A DNA stretch of 64,000 nucleotides from Geothrix oryzisoli (GTDB lineage Bacteria > Acidobacteriota > Holophagae > Holophagales > Holophagaceae). This document shows positions 14,386 through 23,374 of the stretch, piece by piece. The number at the start of each line of letters is the position of its first letter. The stretch's first letter is position 1. The notes under the pieces were generated by a model. The model was not told where the DNA came from and searched no databases. It saw only the letters and a list, made by a program, of their open reading frames with translations. The DNA lies in assembly GCF_022808865.1 (NCBI RefSeq), contig NZ_JAKZLB010000004.1:372001-436000 (forward strand), in the 5' to 3' direction. A program made the translations under genes and the position numbers.

Positions 14386-16917
14386 TCAGCGGAAGGCGGG
14401 ATCCTGGCCAGCGACCCGGCGCTTGCCGGGATGCAGCCGGTCGGCCAGATCCACCAGGTTCCGGGCCTCGACGGCGGCCCCCAGCTTCGCGGCGATGCGG
14501 GCCATGAAGTAGAGGTTCACGGAGAGCACCCGCTTCTCGTTGTGCTTCTTGGCGGCGAGATCCGAAGCCAGGAGCTTCTGCCGGTAGGTCTCGAAGAGGG
14601 CCAGGACGCCGGCGGTATCGCCTCCCAGGGCCCGCTTCAGGCCCGCCAGGAGGAGGGTGTTGGAGTGGTCCGCGGGCCAGGCGCCCTCCAGCTCGCGCAG
14701 GTAGCCCTCGGCGGTGCCGAAGTCCTGGTGCTCCCAGGCGGCATAGGCCATGAGGCTGCGCAGGACATTGGAATTCGGCACCTCGCGAAGCCCGGCCCGC
14801 AGCCGGATCTCGGCCTCCTGCGCCCGTCCCATCCAGAGCAGGGCATCTGCCGCGGTGACATAGGCGTACTCGGCAGCGGGCCGGAGGGAGATGGCGCGAT
14901 CCGCGTGCTGGAGGGCCAGCGCCAGTTCCCCTTCGTTCTGCAGCAGCACCCCGTAGCGGTGGTGGGCCTGCCAACCCTCCGGGAACAGCGAGAGCGATTT
15001 CTCGAAGTAGCGGCGGGCGGCCTGGTGGTTGTCCTCGCCCTCCAGGCCCGCGAAGACGTCCGCCAGCACGTCGTAGGCCTTGTGGTCCGCCGGATCGAGG
15101 CGCACCGCCTGGAGGGCCGAGCGGCTGGCCCCTTCCAGGTCCCCCAGCCGGAGCAGGATCGAGCCGAGGGCGCGATAGGCCTGGGAGGCGTCGGGGTCCA
15201 TGCTGATGGCCGCCTCCGCGGCGGCCTTCCCCTGGCGCAGCAGGGCCTGGCCCTCCTCGAATCGGCCCTGGCCCAGGGCCCGGGTGGCCCCCAGTTCCGC
15301 CAAGGTCCAGGCGTACTCGGCCCGGGCCGGCGCGTAGTCGGGCTCGATCTCGATGGCGGACAGCAGCAGTGAGTTGGCGAGCTGGACGGAATCCTGGTTG
15401 CCGTCCGTGATGACCTGGAGGGCCTTCGTGTAGAGTTCCCGGGTGCGGGGGTTCCGGGCCTGGATGCGCGGGGCGCCGGGACCGCTGCCCAGGCCCATCT
15501 CCTGGGGCAGCCGCTGCTGCAGGTCGTCCTCCAGCTTCAACAGGTCGGCCTGGGGCCGGTCCAGCTGGAACTGATGCCGGGTCGTGCCGTGGGCGACGTC
15601 CACCACCCGGACCCCCATGCGGAGCTGGTCGCCCACCACCTGGTAGCTGCCCAGCACCAGCAGTTCGGCCTTCAGCTGGCGCCCCAGCTCGCCCAGGGCC
15701 TTGGGAGCGCGTCCCGGCGTATCCCCCAGGGCGTTCATGGCCTCCACCACCCGCAGCCGGTCCACCACCAGCAGATCCTCGTGCCGGACCAGGCCGTAGG
15801 CCATGGCGTCGGCGAAGCTGTTGCTCAGCCAGGCGTGCTCCGCATCCGGCTGCAGCTGCTCCAGGGGCAGGATGGCCACCACGCGCCGGCCCTTGGTGAA
15901 GTCCTCCCGGGAGGCCCGCCGCGCCGCGCCCAGCCCCGTGGCCAGGGCCCGGCGGTTCAGGAACACGCCGACCCCCGATCCCACCACCAGGAGCGTGGCC
16001 ACGGAGGCCAGGAGCCACCGGAGCCTGGACGGGCGGAGCCGGCGCGCCGGCTGGCCGAGATGGGGGGTCTGGGCCGTGGGGTTGTCCTCGGCCAGCCCGG
16101 CCGCCAGGGCCTGCAGGCTGGGGAAGCGGTCCTTGGCCTCCTTGGACAGCAGGCGGTGGATGGCGTCCCGGAGGGTGCGGGGGAGGTCGGGCCGCAGCTC
16201 GGCCAGAGGCTTCGGTTCATCCCGGGTCACCGCGTAGAGCGTGTCCACCAGGCTGGCCCGGCGGAAGGGATGCATGGCCGTGGCCAGCTCGTAGAGCACC
16301 ACGCCCAGGCTGAACTGGTCGGACTGGCCGGTGAGCGGCTGGCCGTTGGCCTGCTCCGGGCTCATGTAGGCGGGCGTGCCCTGGCTGTAGCCGGGCGCGG
16401 TCGTTTCGACCAGGGTCATGTGGTGGGAGGTGGGCCCCGGCGCAAGGTCATCGCCCCCGCGGCGGGCGATGCCGAAGTCCAGGATCTTGAGCTGGCCCTC
16501 GTCCGTGAGGAGCATGTTCTCGGGCTTGATGTCGCGGTGGACGATGCCCTTCTGGTGCGCGTGGGAGAGGGCGGAAGCCGCCTGCCGGGCCAGGTCCTGC
16601 AGGAGCCCCCCCTCCAGGGGCCGGCCCACCAGGACACGGAGAGTGTCCCCCTCCACCAGCTCCATGGCGATGTACGGCGTGCCGTCCACCTCCCCGGCAT
16701 CGTAGATGTGGGCGATGTTCGGGTGGTTGAGCTGGCAGGCCAGCTTGGCCTCGCCGATGAGCGCCTTGCGGCGCAGGTCATCCGCATCCTTGAGGATCTT
16801 GAGGGCCACCTCGCGCTCCAGCCGGAGGTCGAGGGCCTTCCAGACTTCGCCCATGGCGCCCTCGCCCAGGCGGGTGAGCAGGCGGTACGAGCCGAAGTGG
16901 GGGGCGTCGGGGATCAA
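14386..16917 (-). CDS. Membrane Ser/Thr protein kinase with extracytoplasmic TolB-like and TPR region
   Basis: 843 aa if it starts at TTG 16917 (AAGGA five bases upstream). An open frame continues to 17037, but that start would lie inside the divergent gene and its promoter. Kinase domain ~8-270: glycine loop GEGAMGEV, VALKIL lysine, HRDIKPEN (~125), DFGIA, and GTPAYMSPEQ. A single membrane segment (~298-320) follows. Outside it lie a TolB/FlgO-like segment (RRVVAILPL...ELLVLGSYQVVGDQLRMGVRV) and at least six TPR-like repeats. This kinase-TM-TolB-TPR layout is common in Acidobacteriota. It is divergent from a sigma54 activator with a palindrome between them, so the two may form one signalling unit. 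Confidence 0.9.
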   Translation of the reverse strand: MIPDAPHFGSYRLLTRLGEGAMGEVWKALDLRLEREVALKILKDADDLRRKALIGEAKLACQLNHPNIAHIYDAGEVDGTPYIAMELVEGDTLRVLVGRPLEGGLLQDLARQAASALSHAHQKGIVHRDIKPENMLLTDEGQLKILDFGIARRGGDDLAPGPTSHHMTLVETTAPGYSQGTPAYMSPEQANGQPLTGQSDQFSLGVVLYELATAMHPFRRASLVDTLYAVTRDEPKPLAELRPDLPRTLRDAIHRLLSKEAKDRFPSLQALAAGLAEDNPTAQTPHLGQPARRLRPSRLRWLLASVATLLVVGSGVGVFLNRRALATGLGAARRASREDFTKGRRVVAILPLEQLQPDAEHAWLSNSFADAMAYGLVRHEDLLVVDRLRVVEAMNALGDTPGRAPKALGELGRQLKAELLVLGSYQVVGDQLRMGVRVVDVAHGTTRHQFQLDRPQADLLKLEDDLQQRLPQEMGLGSGPGAPRIQARNPRTRELYTKALQVITDGNQDSVQLANSLLLSAIEIEPDYAPARAEYAWTLAELGATRALGQGRFEEGQALLRQGKAAAEAAISMDPDASQAYRALGSILLRLGDLEGASRSALQAVRLDPADHKAYDVLADVFAGLEGEDNHQAARRYFEKSLSLFPEGWQAHHRYGVLLQNEGELALALQHADRAISLRPAAEYAYVTAADALLWMGRAQEAEIRLRAGLREVPNSNVLRSLMAYAAWEHQDFGTAEGYLRELEGAWPADHSNTLLLAGLKRALGGDTAGVLALFETYRQKLLASDLAAKKHNEKRVLSVNLYFMARIAAKLGAAVEARNLVDLADRLHPGKRRVAGQDPAFR

Positions 16918-16989
16918 GCGCGTCCTTGATGAGCCATGGAAGTATACCTTTCGGACTAGCGAAGGGTTTAACTCCCGGAAACTTGACCT

Positions 16990-17011
16990 GATTCTCGAAA
17001 TGTCGAGAATC
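16990..17011. promoter_or_regulatory. Perfect palindrome between divergent kinase and activator genes
   Basis: GATTCTCGA and TCGAGAATC (9 bp each, 4-base spacer) form a perfect dyad with an AT-rich edge, 16 bases before the activator start and about 70 before the kinase start. TTGACC (16983-16988) just left of it could be a -35 element. Position and symmetry suggest a dimeric regulator operator; the regulator is unknown. Confidence 0.55.
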
Positions 17012-17027
17012 AGCCCCGGAGGTGCCT

Positions 17028-18566
17028 GTGGCCGCACCCGAACTTGAGACCGCCCTGACCGGGGCCCGCCTGGTGGAAGAGGCCGGCGCGCTGCTCACCC
17101 TGGGGGAGGAGCCCGACCGCATGGTGGGCCACGCGTTCGAGCGCCTGGGCCAGCTGGTGCCCTACGACCTCGCCACGGTGCTGCTCCGCGAAGGGGAGGC
17201 CCTCCGGGTGGCCTACGCCGTGGGCCCCCTGGCCACGCCCCAGCTCTCGGAGGCCATCATCCCCGTCCGCGGGAACCTGCGCCTGCTGAATGCGCTCAAG
17301 GCCCGGTCCAAGCCCGCCACCTTCGAGGAGGACGATCCCGGCGAGGACACCTTCCACGGCCTGCTGGAGATGCCCCACGGCCACAGCTGCCTGGTGGCGC
17401 CGCTGCGCAGCCGGGGCGAGACCTTCGGCCTCATGACCCTGGACGCCATGGTCTGCCGCCAGTACCCCGAGAGCGTGCTGCACCACGTGGGCGTCTTCGC
17501 GTCGCTGCTGGCCCTGGGCCTCAAGCAGGCGGAGCACCTGGCCCGCCTGGCCGAGCGGGAACGGAGCCTGGCCGAGGAGGTCAGCTACTTCCGGGAGGTC
17601 CAGCGGCGGGACGTGCTCCAGGAGCCGCTCCGGGCCGAGAGCCCCGCCATGCGTGCCATCCTGGACCAGCTGCGCCAGGTGGCCGCCACGGTGGCGACGG
17701 TCCTCATCACGGGCGAGACCGGCACCGGCAAGGAGAAGGTCGCCCAGACCCTGCACCATCTCTCGCCCCGCCGCGAGAAGCCCTTCATCAAGGTGAACTG
17801 CAGCGCCCTGCCCGCCACGCTCATCGAGTCCGAGCTCTTCGGCCACGTGAAGGGGGCTTTCAGCGGCGCCGCCACGGCGCGCAAGGGGCGGTTCGAACTG
17901 GCGGACGGCGGCACCCTCTTCCTCGACGAGATCGGCGACCTGCCCCTGGATCTCCAGCCCAAGCTGCTGCGGGCCATCCAGGAGAAGGAGATCGATCCCC
18001 TGGGCGCCGAGAAGTCCCGCAAGGTGGATGTGCGCCTCGTGGCCGCCACCCACACGGACCTGCGCAAGGCCGTGGCCGAGGGACGCTTCCGCGAGGACCT
18101 CTTCTACCGCCTCAGTGTCTTCCCCATCCACCTCCCGCCCCTGCGGGAGCGGCCCGATGACATTCCGGCCCTGGCCGAGGCCTTCCTGGACCGCTTCGCC
18201 CGGGACAACCGGCGCCCGCCCATCCACCTGCCCGGAGCCGTGCGGGAGCAGCTGGAGGCCTACCCCTGGCCTGGCAATGTACGCGAGCTGCACAACGTCC
18301 TGGAGCGGGCAGCCATCCTCTCGGCGGGCCGGGAACTGCGTCTGCCCCCGGGGGCCCTGCCCGCGCGCGGCAACCACGACCGCGCCGGAAGGCCCCTGAC
18401 CTGGGAGGCCCAGGAACGAACCTACCTGGAGCGCCTGCTCCACCACACCCGCGGCAAGATCGCCGGAGCGGATGGCGCCGCGGCCCTGGCCGGTCTGGCC
18501 CCCTCCACCCTGCTGTCCCGCCTGGAGAAGCTGGACCTGCGCCCCAGGGACTTCCGGGAAACGTGA
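17028..18566 (+). CDS. Sigma54-dependent transcriptional activator with GAF sensor
   Basis: 512 aa from GTG 17028, five bases after GGAGG; an in-frame GTG at 17022 overlaps that site. Residues ~1-180 form a GAF-like sensor. The AAA+ domain has Walker A GETGTGKE (~228), Walker B LFLDEIGD (~297), the arginine-finger region FREDLFYRL and the ERPDDI sensor. The sigma54-contacting loop reads GAFSGA instead of the canonical GAFTGA (~276). The C-terminus has a Fis-like helix-turn-helix ([15 protein letters not shown]). It should drive RpoN-dependent promoters on a small-molecule or redox signal. No clear -24/-12 promoter was seen nearby. Confidence 0.92.
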   Translation: MAAPELETALTGARLVEEAGALLTLGEEPDRMVGHAFERLGQLVPYDLATVLLREGEALRVAYAVGPLATPQLSEAIIPVRGNLRLLNALKARSKPATFEEDDPGEDTFHGLLEMPHGHSCLVAPLRSRGETFGLMTLDAMVCRQYPESVLHHVGVFASLLALGLKQAEHLARLAERERSLAEEVSYFREVQRRDVLQEPLRAESPAMRAILDQLRQVAATVATVLITGETGTGKEKVAQTLHHLSPRREKPFIKVNCSALPATLIESELFGHVKGAFSGAATARKGRFELADGGTLFLDEIGDLPLDLQPKLLRAIQEKEIDPLGAEKSRKVDVRLVAATHTDLRKAVAEGRFREDLFYRLSVFPIHLPPLRERPDDIPALAEAFLDRFARDNRRPPIHLPGAVREQLEAYPWPGNVRELHNVLERAAILSAGRELRLPPGALPARGNHDRAGRPLTWEAQERTYLERLLHHTRGKIAGADGAAALAGLAPSTLLSRLEKLDLRPRDFRET

Positions 18567-18596
18567 TAGCGTAGCCGCCATCAGCTGGAGCGACGG

Positions 18597-19361
18597 ATGA
18601 ACGAGATCACCGGTCCGAACGAGGCGCTTCCCCCGGCCATCCCCCTGGACGAACCCTCCGTCCCACCCCCGCCCGGAATCGCCGTCCCGCCACCGGAGGC
18701 ACCCGCTCCACGCCCCATCCCCTTCGAGGACACCGAGGCCATCCCGGGCTTCTGGGCCCGGGTGGGCGCCATGTTCCAGATGGTGTTCAGCAATCCCCTG
18801 GAGCTCTTCGACCGGGTGCCCGCCACGGAGGGGTTCTCGGCACCGTGGCGCTTCCTGCTGCTTCTGTCGATCCCGGTCTTCGTCATCGTGGCCCTGCTCT
18901 TCTTCTTCCTGGGCATGGGCATCATGCTCGCCGCCCTCGAGCAGACCGCCAAGGATGAGGGCCGGGCCATCGCCGCCGTCATGCCCCTGATCTTCGGCGC
19001 CCTCCTGCTGCTCATGCCGCTGTTCACCTTCCTGGGGATGCTCATCGGCGGGATGGTCAGCCACTTCTTCCTGTGGATGTGGGGCGGGCTCAGGCCTGGC
19101 ATCGGCATGAACCAGACCGTCCGCGCCTACGGCTACGCCTCCGCCTTCATCCAGATCGGCTCGCTGATCCCCTACGTGGGTTTCCTGATCCACATTGCCG
19201 GCATGGTCGCCATCGGCATGGGTCTGGCCCGCATGCACAAGACCGACACCTGGCGTGGGGTCTGCGCCGCACTGACACCGATCTTCCTGCTCTGCTGCTG
19301 CGCCATCCTCGGCATCGTCGCGGCGGTGGCCGTCCCCGCCCTCCTGGCCGCGCGGCACTGA
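18597..19361 (+). CDS. Yip1-family integral membrane protein
   Basis: 254 aa. The N-terminal ~45 residues are Pro-rich and probably disordered. Then comes a typical Yip1 start (GFWARVGAMFQMVFSNPLELFDRVP) and about five membrane segments, including one with three consecutive Cys (LLCCCAILG). Yip1 proteins in bacteria have no settled function. It is 30 bases downstream of the sigma54 activator on the same strand and probably shares its transcript. A second Yip1 gene is at 37473. Confidence 0.75.
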   Translation: MNEITGPNEALPPAIPLDEPSVPPPPGIAVPPPEAPAPRPIPFEDTEAIPGFWARVGAMFQMVFSNPLELFDRVPATEGFSAPWRFLLLLSIPVFVIVALLFFFLGMGIMLAALEQTAKDEGRAIAAVMPLIFGALLLLMPLFTFLGMLIGGMVSHFFLWMWGGLRPGIGMNQTVRAYGYASAFIQIGSLIPYVGFLIHIAGMVAIGMGLARMHKTDTWRGVCAALTPIFLLCCCAILGIVAAVAVPALLAARH

Positions 19362-19413
19362 GAGGGCCTAACAACACCCAACGAGGCGGCGGAAAAGCCA
19401 GGTGGGGGTCTTG

Positions 19414-20073
19414 TCAGGCACCCTGACCCAGCCAGGCAAGCACGGCCGCCCGTGCCGCCTCCGGTGCCAGCACGCGGTGGACCGCGCCGGCGGCCAGGGC
19501 CTCGGCGGCGCCCCAGGTCTCGAACTGCCGGAACAGTCGGTCCGCCCCTGAGCGACCCAGGAGCTCCGGCAGGCGGACGGTGCCGCCGAAGCCCGTGAGG
19601 ATGCCGTGCTTGGCTGCGGGATGGGCCAACCGGAGGCCCCCCCTGCCGGTGGCGGGATCGGCGTCCACCGCCCAGCGCTCCTGACCGTGCAGGGCCAGGT
19701 CGCAGCCGCCGCCCATGGCCACGCCCGAGATCAGCGTGAGGGTCCGCCAGCCCGGCCACAGCAGGTGGCCCATCACCCGCTGGCCCCGCCGGGCGAAGGG
19801 CTCGGCCGCCACGGGATCCAGGGCGCCCACCTCGTGCAGGTCCGCGCCAGCCGAGAAGTGGTGGCCGCGCTCCGCCATCCAGCCGGCATGGCTGAGCGCC
19901 ACGCGCCGCACGCCGGTCCCCCGCAGGTCGACGAAGAGCCGGTCCAGCGCCACCAGCAGGTCGCTGTGGAGGCGGTTGAGGCCATCGCCGGAGCGCAAGC
20001 CGATCCAGGCCCAGTCGGCCGCGAGCGACACATCCAGGGAGGTGCGTCCTTCGTACCAGGCGGTCGGAGTCAT
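19414..20073 (-). CDS. Enoyl-CoA hydratase/isomerase (crotonase) family protein
   Basis: 219 aa. Two crotonase oxyanion-hole segments are present: HHFSAGADLHEV (~75) and SGVAMGGGCDLAL (~118), followed by GILTGFGGTVRLPELLG. The catalytic Glu pair of true hydratases is not obvious (second site GFGGTVRLP), so it could be an isomerase, hydrolase or non-canonical member. Its ATG overlaps the miaA stop (ATGA), so translation is coupled to tRNA modification. It is somewhat short for the family (~260 aa), mainly at the C-terminus. Confidence 0.8.
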   Translation of the reverse strand: MTPTAWYEGRTSLDVSLAADWAWIGLRSGDGLNRLHSDLLVALDRLFVDLRGTGVRRVALSHAGWMAERGHHFSAGADLHEVGALDPVAAEPFARRGQRVMGHLLWPGWRTLTLISGVAMGGGCDLALHGQERWAVDADPATGRGGLRLAHPAAKHGILTGFGGTVRLPELLGRSGADRLFRQFETWGAAEALAAGAVHRVLAPEAARAAVLAWLGQGA

Positions 20074-20951
20074 CACAGCCCAAGCCTCTGCATGGCCGTC
20101 TCCATCGGCTCGGCATCGGGATCCCACGCGGGCACCCCCGGCAGCTGGTTGCGGAACCAGGTGGCCTGGCGCTTGGCGTAGGCCTGGGTCTCCTGCACGA
20201 TCAGCGCCTGGGCGTCGGCGGGATCCCCGCCGGCCAGCCAGGTCGCGTAGCCCAGGGGACGCAGCGCCGCCAGATCCGCCGCATGTCCGGCGGTCACCAG
20301 GTCCAGCGCCTCCTGCGGCCAGCCGGCGCGCACCTGCGCGGCCACCCGGGCCGCCACGCGTTCCCGCTGCCGCTCTCGACCGGGCGAGACCACCAGGACC
20401 CGCCATCCTTCGGGAACCCCGGTGTCCGGACCGGACAGGAAGGCCGAGGGGGCCCGGCCCGTGGCGAGGTGCAGGGCGAGGGCCCGCTGCACCCGGGCGC
20501 GGTCATTGGGATGCAGGACCGCCGCCCGGGCCGGGTCCACCGCGGCCAGGTAGCGGTGCAGGGCGGGGATGCCCAGGACCGTCCCCCAGCGCCGGACGCG
20601 CGCCACCAGGAGGGGCGGGACCGCCGGCAGGTCGCTGAGCTGGTTCCAGATGCCCCGCAGGTACAGGCCCGACCCGGTGACCAGCACGGCCTCCCGGCAG
20701 GCCGAGAGCCGCTCCCGCACCCACGCTCCGAAAAGGGTGGGATTGGGCCGGGTCGAGAGGGGCAGTTCACCGTAGCCCGCGTGGGGCACCCCTCCCCGCT
20801 CGGCCGCGTCCGGCTGGCCGGTGCCGATGGCCAGCCCGGCGACGGCCTGGTAGGGATCCCCGTTCACAACGGTGCCCCCCACCCGGCGGGCCACGGCCAC
20901 GGCCAGGGCAGACTTGCCGGAGGCCGTGGGTCCGAGGATGGCGATGGGCAT
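20073..20951 (-). CDS. miaA: tRNA dimethylallyltransferase
   Basis: 292 aa. MiaA transfers a dimethylallyl group to N6 of A37 in tRNAs reading UNN codons. P-loop GPTASGKS is at residues 7-14, followed by NGDPYQ (usually DSxQ), GTGQP, and the C-terminal YAKRQATWFRNQ signature contacting the tRNA. The substrate comes from the isoprenoid pathway that includes ispG (11042). The stop overlaps the start of the crotonase gene by the ATGA arrangement. Confidence 0.93.
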   Translation of the reverse strand: MPIAILGPTASGKSALAVAVARRVGGTVVNGDPYQAVAGLAIGTGQPDAAERGGVPHAGYGELPLSTRPNPTLFGAWVRERLSACREAVLVTGSGLYLRGIWNQLSDLPAVPPLLVARVRRWGTVLGIPALHRYLAAVDPARAAVLHPNDRARVQRALALHLATGRAPSAFLSGPDTGVPEGWRVLVVSPGRERQRERVAARVAAQVRAGWPQEALDLVTAGHAADLAALRPLGYATWLAGGDPADAQALIVQETQAYAKRQATWFRNQLPGVPAWDPDAEPMETAMQRLGL

Positions 20952-20960
20952 GGGTTAGAC

Positions 20961-21023
20961 GCTATCAGCTGTCGGCGGCCAGCTCTCTGCAAAAGCAGGC
21001 CCCGGTAGCTGACAGCTGACAGC
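20961..21023. repeat. Intergenic inverted repeat built of CAGCTGTC-like units
   Basis: GCTATCAGCTGTCGGC (20961-20976) pairs imperfectly with GCTGACAGCTGACAGC (21008-21023), which is itself a tandem of GCTGACA. It sits between the divergent miaA and 21066 genes and looks like a REP-type dispersed element. Other copies were not seen in this window. Confidence 0.45.
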
Positions 21024-21065
21024 CCGGCCCGGGAACCTCGCCTTCCTTCAGGTCATTTCAAGGCC

Positions 21066-21461
21066 ATGCGCACCCTGCTCTGCCTCTGTCTCGCCTCCGG
21101 CCTCCTGGCCGCGGACGCGCCCCGTCCCGAGGCGCCGGAACCGGGCAGGGATCCGGTCTTCCTGGCCCGGATCATGGGCGACAACGGGGCTGGCACCCGC
21201 CCCTGGCACACCTTCAAGGCCCCGGCGGATTCCGGGTCGGCCGTGGTGGAGGTGGTCGGCGAGCTCACCAAGGAGGAACTGCGCCAGGTGGCCTTCCAGG
21301 AGTTCCTCGTCTGGTTCCACCAGGATCTTCGGCGATTCCTCCGCAGCATCGGCGGCACGGGGGGCGAACCGATGAGCCTCGCTTCCGCCACCCTGCCCGT
21401 GGACCGTTTCGGCGGCAACCCCGTACCCCGGAACGTGCCGCTGGTGGGTGTGGGGTTCTAG
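21066..21461 (+). CDS. Exported hypothetical protein
   Basis: 131 aa with a short signal peptide (MRTLLCLCLASGLLAAD). The mature part is charged, with a helical WFHQDLRRFLRSIGG segment and no Cys. I do not recognise it. Its TAG stop overlaps the TAG of the convergent gene at 21458 in a shared CTAG. Confidence 0.6.
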   Translation: MRTLLCLCLASGLLAADAPRPEAPEPGRDPVFLARIMGDNGAGTRPWHTFKAPADSGSAVVEVVGELTKEELRQVAFQEFLVWFHQDLRRFLRSIGGTGGEPMSLASATLPVDRFGGNPVPRNVPLVGVGF

Positions 21462-21793
21462 TCCATCAGCCGCGGCAGCAGCAGGGCGGCCTGGTCCCGC
21501 GCCAGCCGGGCGGCTTCGAGGGCGTTTCGGGCGGCATCTTCAGGCGACTGCCGGGGTGTGAGCAGGGCCTCCAGCTGGCCGCGCAACCGGGCGACCTCGC
21601 CTTCGGGATCGGGCAGGTGCCGCATGGCGGCCGTTTCGAAGACCGCCAGGAAGCACTGGATGGCGTCGCAGGCGGTGGTCACGATGGCCGCGCTGTGGCG
21701 ACGGTCGATGTCCAGGGCCAGCGCCGCCGCGAAAAAGCGGAGCCCGTCCTCGAACCGGCCCTGGGGCACATTCGAAGGTCCCGACCCGGTCAT
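21458..21793 (-). CDS. Hypothetical helical protein, coupled to the NRDE gene
   Basis: 111 aa from the ATG at 21793, which overlaps the upstream gene's TGA (ATGA). The sequence is entirely helical with Ala/Leu-rich segments (GRFEDGLRFFAAALALDIDRR, AIQCFLAVFETAAMRHL), reminiscent of small HEPN-like bundles, but the Rx4-6H motif is not evident. Function unknown; context suggests co-translation with the NRDE-family protein. Confidence 0.6.
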   Translation of the reverse strand: MTGSGPSNVPQGRFEDGLRFFAAALALDIDRRHSAAIVTTACDAIQCFLAVFETAAMRHLPDPEGEVARLRGQLEALLTPRQSPEDAARNALEAARLARDQAALLLPRLMD

Positions 21794-22575
21794 GACGCGC
21801 GCCCCTGGGAATCCAGGGCCCAGCTGGCCTCGGTATGCCCCGAGGGCTCTCCGGACGGATCGAACCGCCATTCGGAGAACCGCGCTGTCCCGTCGCGGCG
21901 CAGGGCGATGATCGTGGTGCAGCGGGTCCCATAGCGCGGACTGACGATGAAGGCCGGCGACAGCAGGCGCTCCAGGTCGAGCCCCACACCCGTGTCGGGG
22001 AGATCCGCATCGGCGGCGGGCACCCGGTCAGCCAGGGCGGCCAGGAGGGGCGCGTCTCCCCCATCGCCTGCGGTGGCCCAGGCTTCCATGGCACGGCGGA
22101 GCTTTTCCGTCTTGGGCCACGGCGTATCGAGATCCGCGTTCGAGACGACATGCACCCCGGGCGGCACGACCCGCGAGAGGAACCGCGGGTGGTTGTTCAG
22201 GTAGCGCAGCTCGGACCCGTCCCAGAGCAGGAGGTTGAACCCGGCGAAGGCCATGGCCCGCTCGCGGAGCTCGTCGGAGAAGGTCCGGGCCGGTTGCCGG
22301 CCGCGCACGAACGAGGCCACCAGCGCGCCCCGCGAGGGCGCCCCGGGGTCCGGGGCGACCATGCGCCGCACATTGGTAACGCAGGCCAGGCGGCCGGACT
22401 GCGACAGGGCCAGCCAGCTTCCCCCCTGGGACAGGTCGCGGCCCCCGAACACCTCGGGGGCATCCTGCCAGGGGCCGGCCGGCGCCGTGGGGCGCGCGTG
22501 GTACTCGTCGCGGTTGGCGGCGAGGACGAGTTCGAAGTCCGGATGGGCCCGGTAGGCGAGCGCGATGAGGCACAT
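21790..22575 (-). CDS. NRDE-family protein (TANGO2-like)
   Basis: 261 aa. Starts MCLIALAYRAHPDFELVLAA and continues NRDEYHARPT, the defining NRDE motif with the conserved Cys2, then GGRDLSQGGSWLAL, RGALVASFV and GFNLLLWDGSELRYLNN. The family resembles N-terminal-nucleophile hydrolases. Eukaryotic TANGO2 has been linked to haem or lipid handling, and the bacterial role is not settled. First gene of a two-gene unit. Confidence 0.88.
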   Translation of the reverse strand: MCLIALAYRAHPDFELVLAANRDEYHARPTAPAGPWQDAPEVFGGRDLSQGGSWLALSQSGRLACVTNVRRMVAPDPGAPSRGALVASFVRGRQPARTFSDELRERAMAFAGFNLLLWDGSELRYLNNHPRFLSRVVPPGVHVVSNADLDTPWPKTEKLRRAMEAWATAGDGGDAPLLAALADRVPAADADLPDTGVGLDLERLLSPAFIVSPRYGTRCTTIIALRRDGTARFSEWRFDPSGEPSGHTEASWALDSQGRAS

Positions 22576-22666
22576 GGCTCCCCATCATAGGCCCCCTGCA
22601 CCCGGCTCAACCCCTGGCTCAACCGCCAGGGGAGCTCTCCGTAATCCTCCCATCCGAGGTGATTCC

Positions 22667-23368
22667 ATGCGTCCTGCCCTGCCTCTGGCCCTGCTGCTCT
22701 GCGGCGCCCTGCTCCGGGCCGACGGCCTCTCGGACCTGAAAGCCGCGCTCAAGGGCCTGCCGGCTCCCTCGAAGGTCAAGGTGAAGGTGGAGGCGGAGAG
22801 CCTCGAACGGGAGTCCGGGAAGGACCGCACGGAACGACGGACCACCGTGGTGGAAGATGGATCGGAGGGGATGCGGGTCCTGGAGGACAGTCGCGCCGCC
22901 GCCCCGGCGAAGGCGAAGGGGAGTAACCGGGCCCCGGGAGCGGCGAAGAAGGGCTCCGGCGAGTTCCACGGCGAGCTGCGGCCCGCCGAGGGGCTGCTGG
23001 AGCAGCTGGAGAAGGCGCGGTTGCTGGAGGAGAAGGCCGAGGCCTACGAGGGCCGGCCCGCCCGCCGGCTGCGTCTGGCCATGGACCTGGACCTGGATGC
23101 CGAGGCCCGCAACCACATCAAGAAGGCCGACTACGAGGCCACGGTCTGGATCGGACCCGACGGCCTGCCGCTGGCCATGGATCACCGCATCGAAGTCCGG
23201 GCCCGGGTGCTGCTCCTCGCCAGCGTCTGGACGAAGATCGACATCCGGCAGCGCTTCCAGCGCGCCCAGGACCGTCTGCTGGTGCTCGAAGAGCACGCGG
23301 ACGTCCAGGGCTCGGCCCTGGGGAAATCCTTCAGCGCGAAGGAGACGACCCGCTGCACCGTGCTGTGA
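22667..23368 (+). CDS. Exported hypothetical protein
   Basis: 233 aa from ATG 22667 with GAGGTG upstream; the open frame extends further left but lacks a better start. Signal peptide MRPALPLALLLCGALLRADG. The mature protein is very rich in Lys/Glu/Arg, then a beta-rich C-terminal half with LRLAMDLDLDAEARNHIKKADYE and TVWIGPDGLPLAMDH, similar in style to periplasmic lipoprotein-carrier or outer-membrane-associated folds. No family assigned. Confidence 0.65.
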   Translation: MRPALPLALLLCGALLRADGLSDLKAALKGLPAPSKVKVKVEAESLERESGKDRTERRTTVVEDGSEGMRVLEDSRAAAPAKAKGSNRAPGAAKKGSGEFHGELRPAEGLLEQLEKARLLEEKAEAYEGRPARRLRLAMDLDLDAEARNHIKKADYEATVWIGPDGLPLAMDHRIEVRARVLLLASVWTKIDIRQRFQRAQDRLLVLEEHADVQGSALGKSFSAKETTRCTVL

Positions 23369-23374
23369 GCGCGA

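Noticed and set aside
17010-19358. 782-codon reverse-strand frame
   Set aside because: Lies opposite two well-supported genes, is rich in Gly/Gln/His/Arg and shows no domain or start signals.
19366-19372. GCCTAAC after the Yip1 gene resembling an attC box
   Set aside because: Chance match: no paired R' box and no imperfect palindrome nearby.
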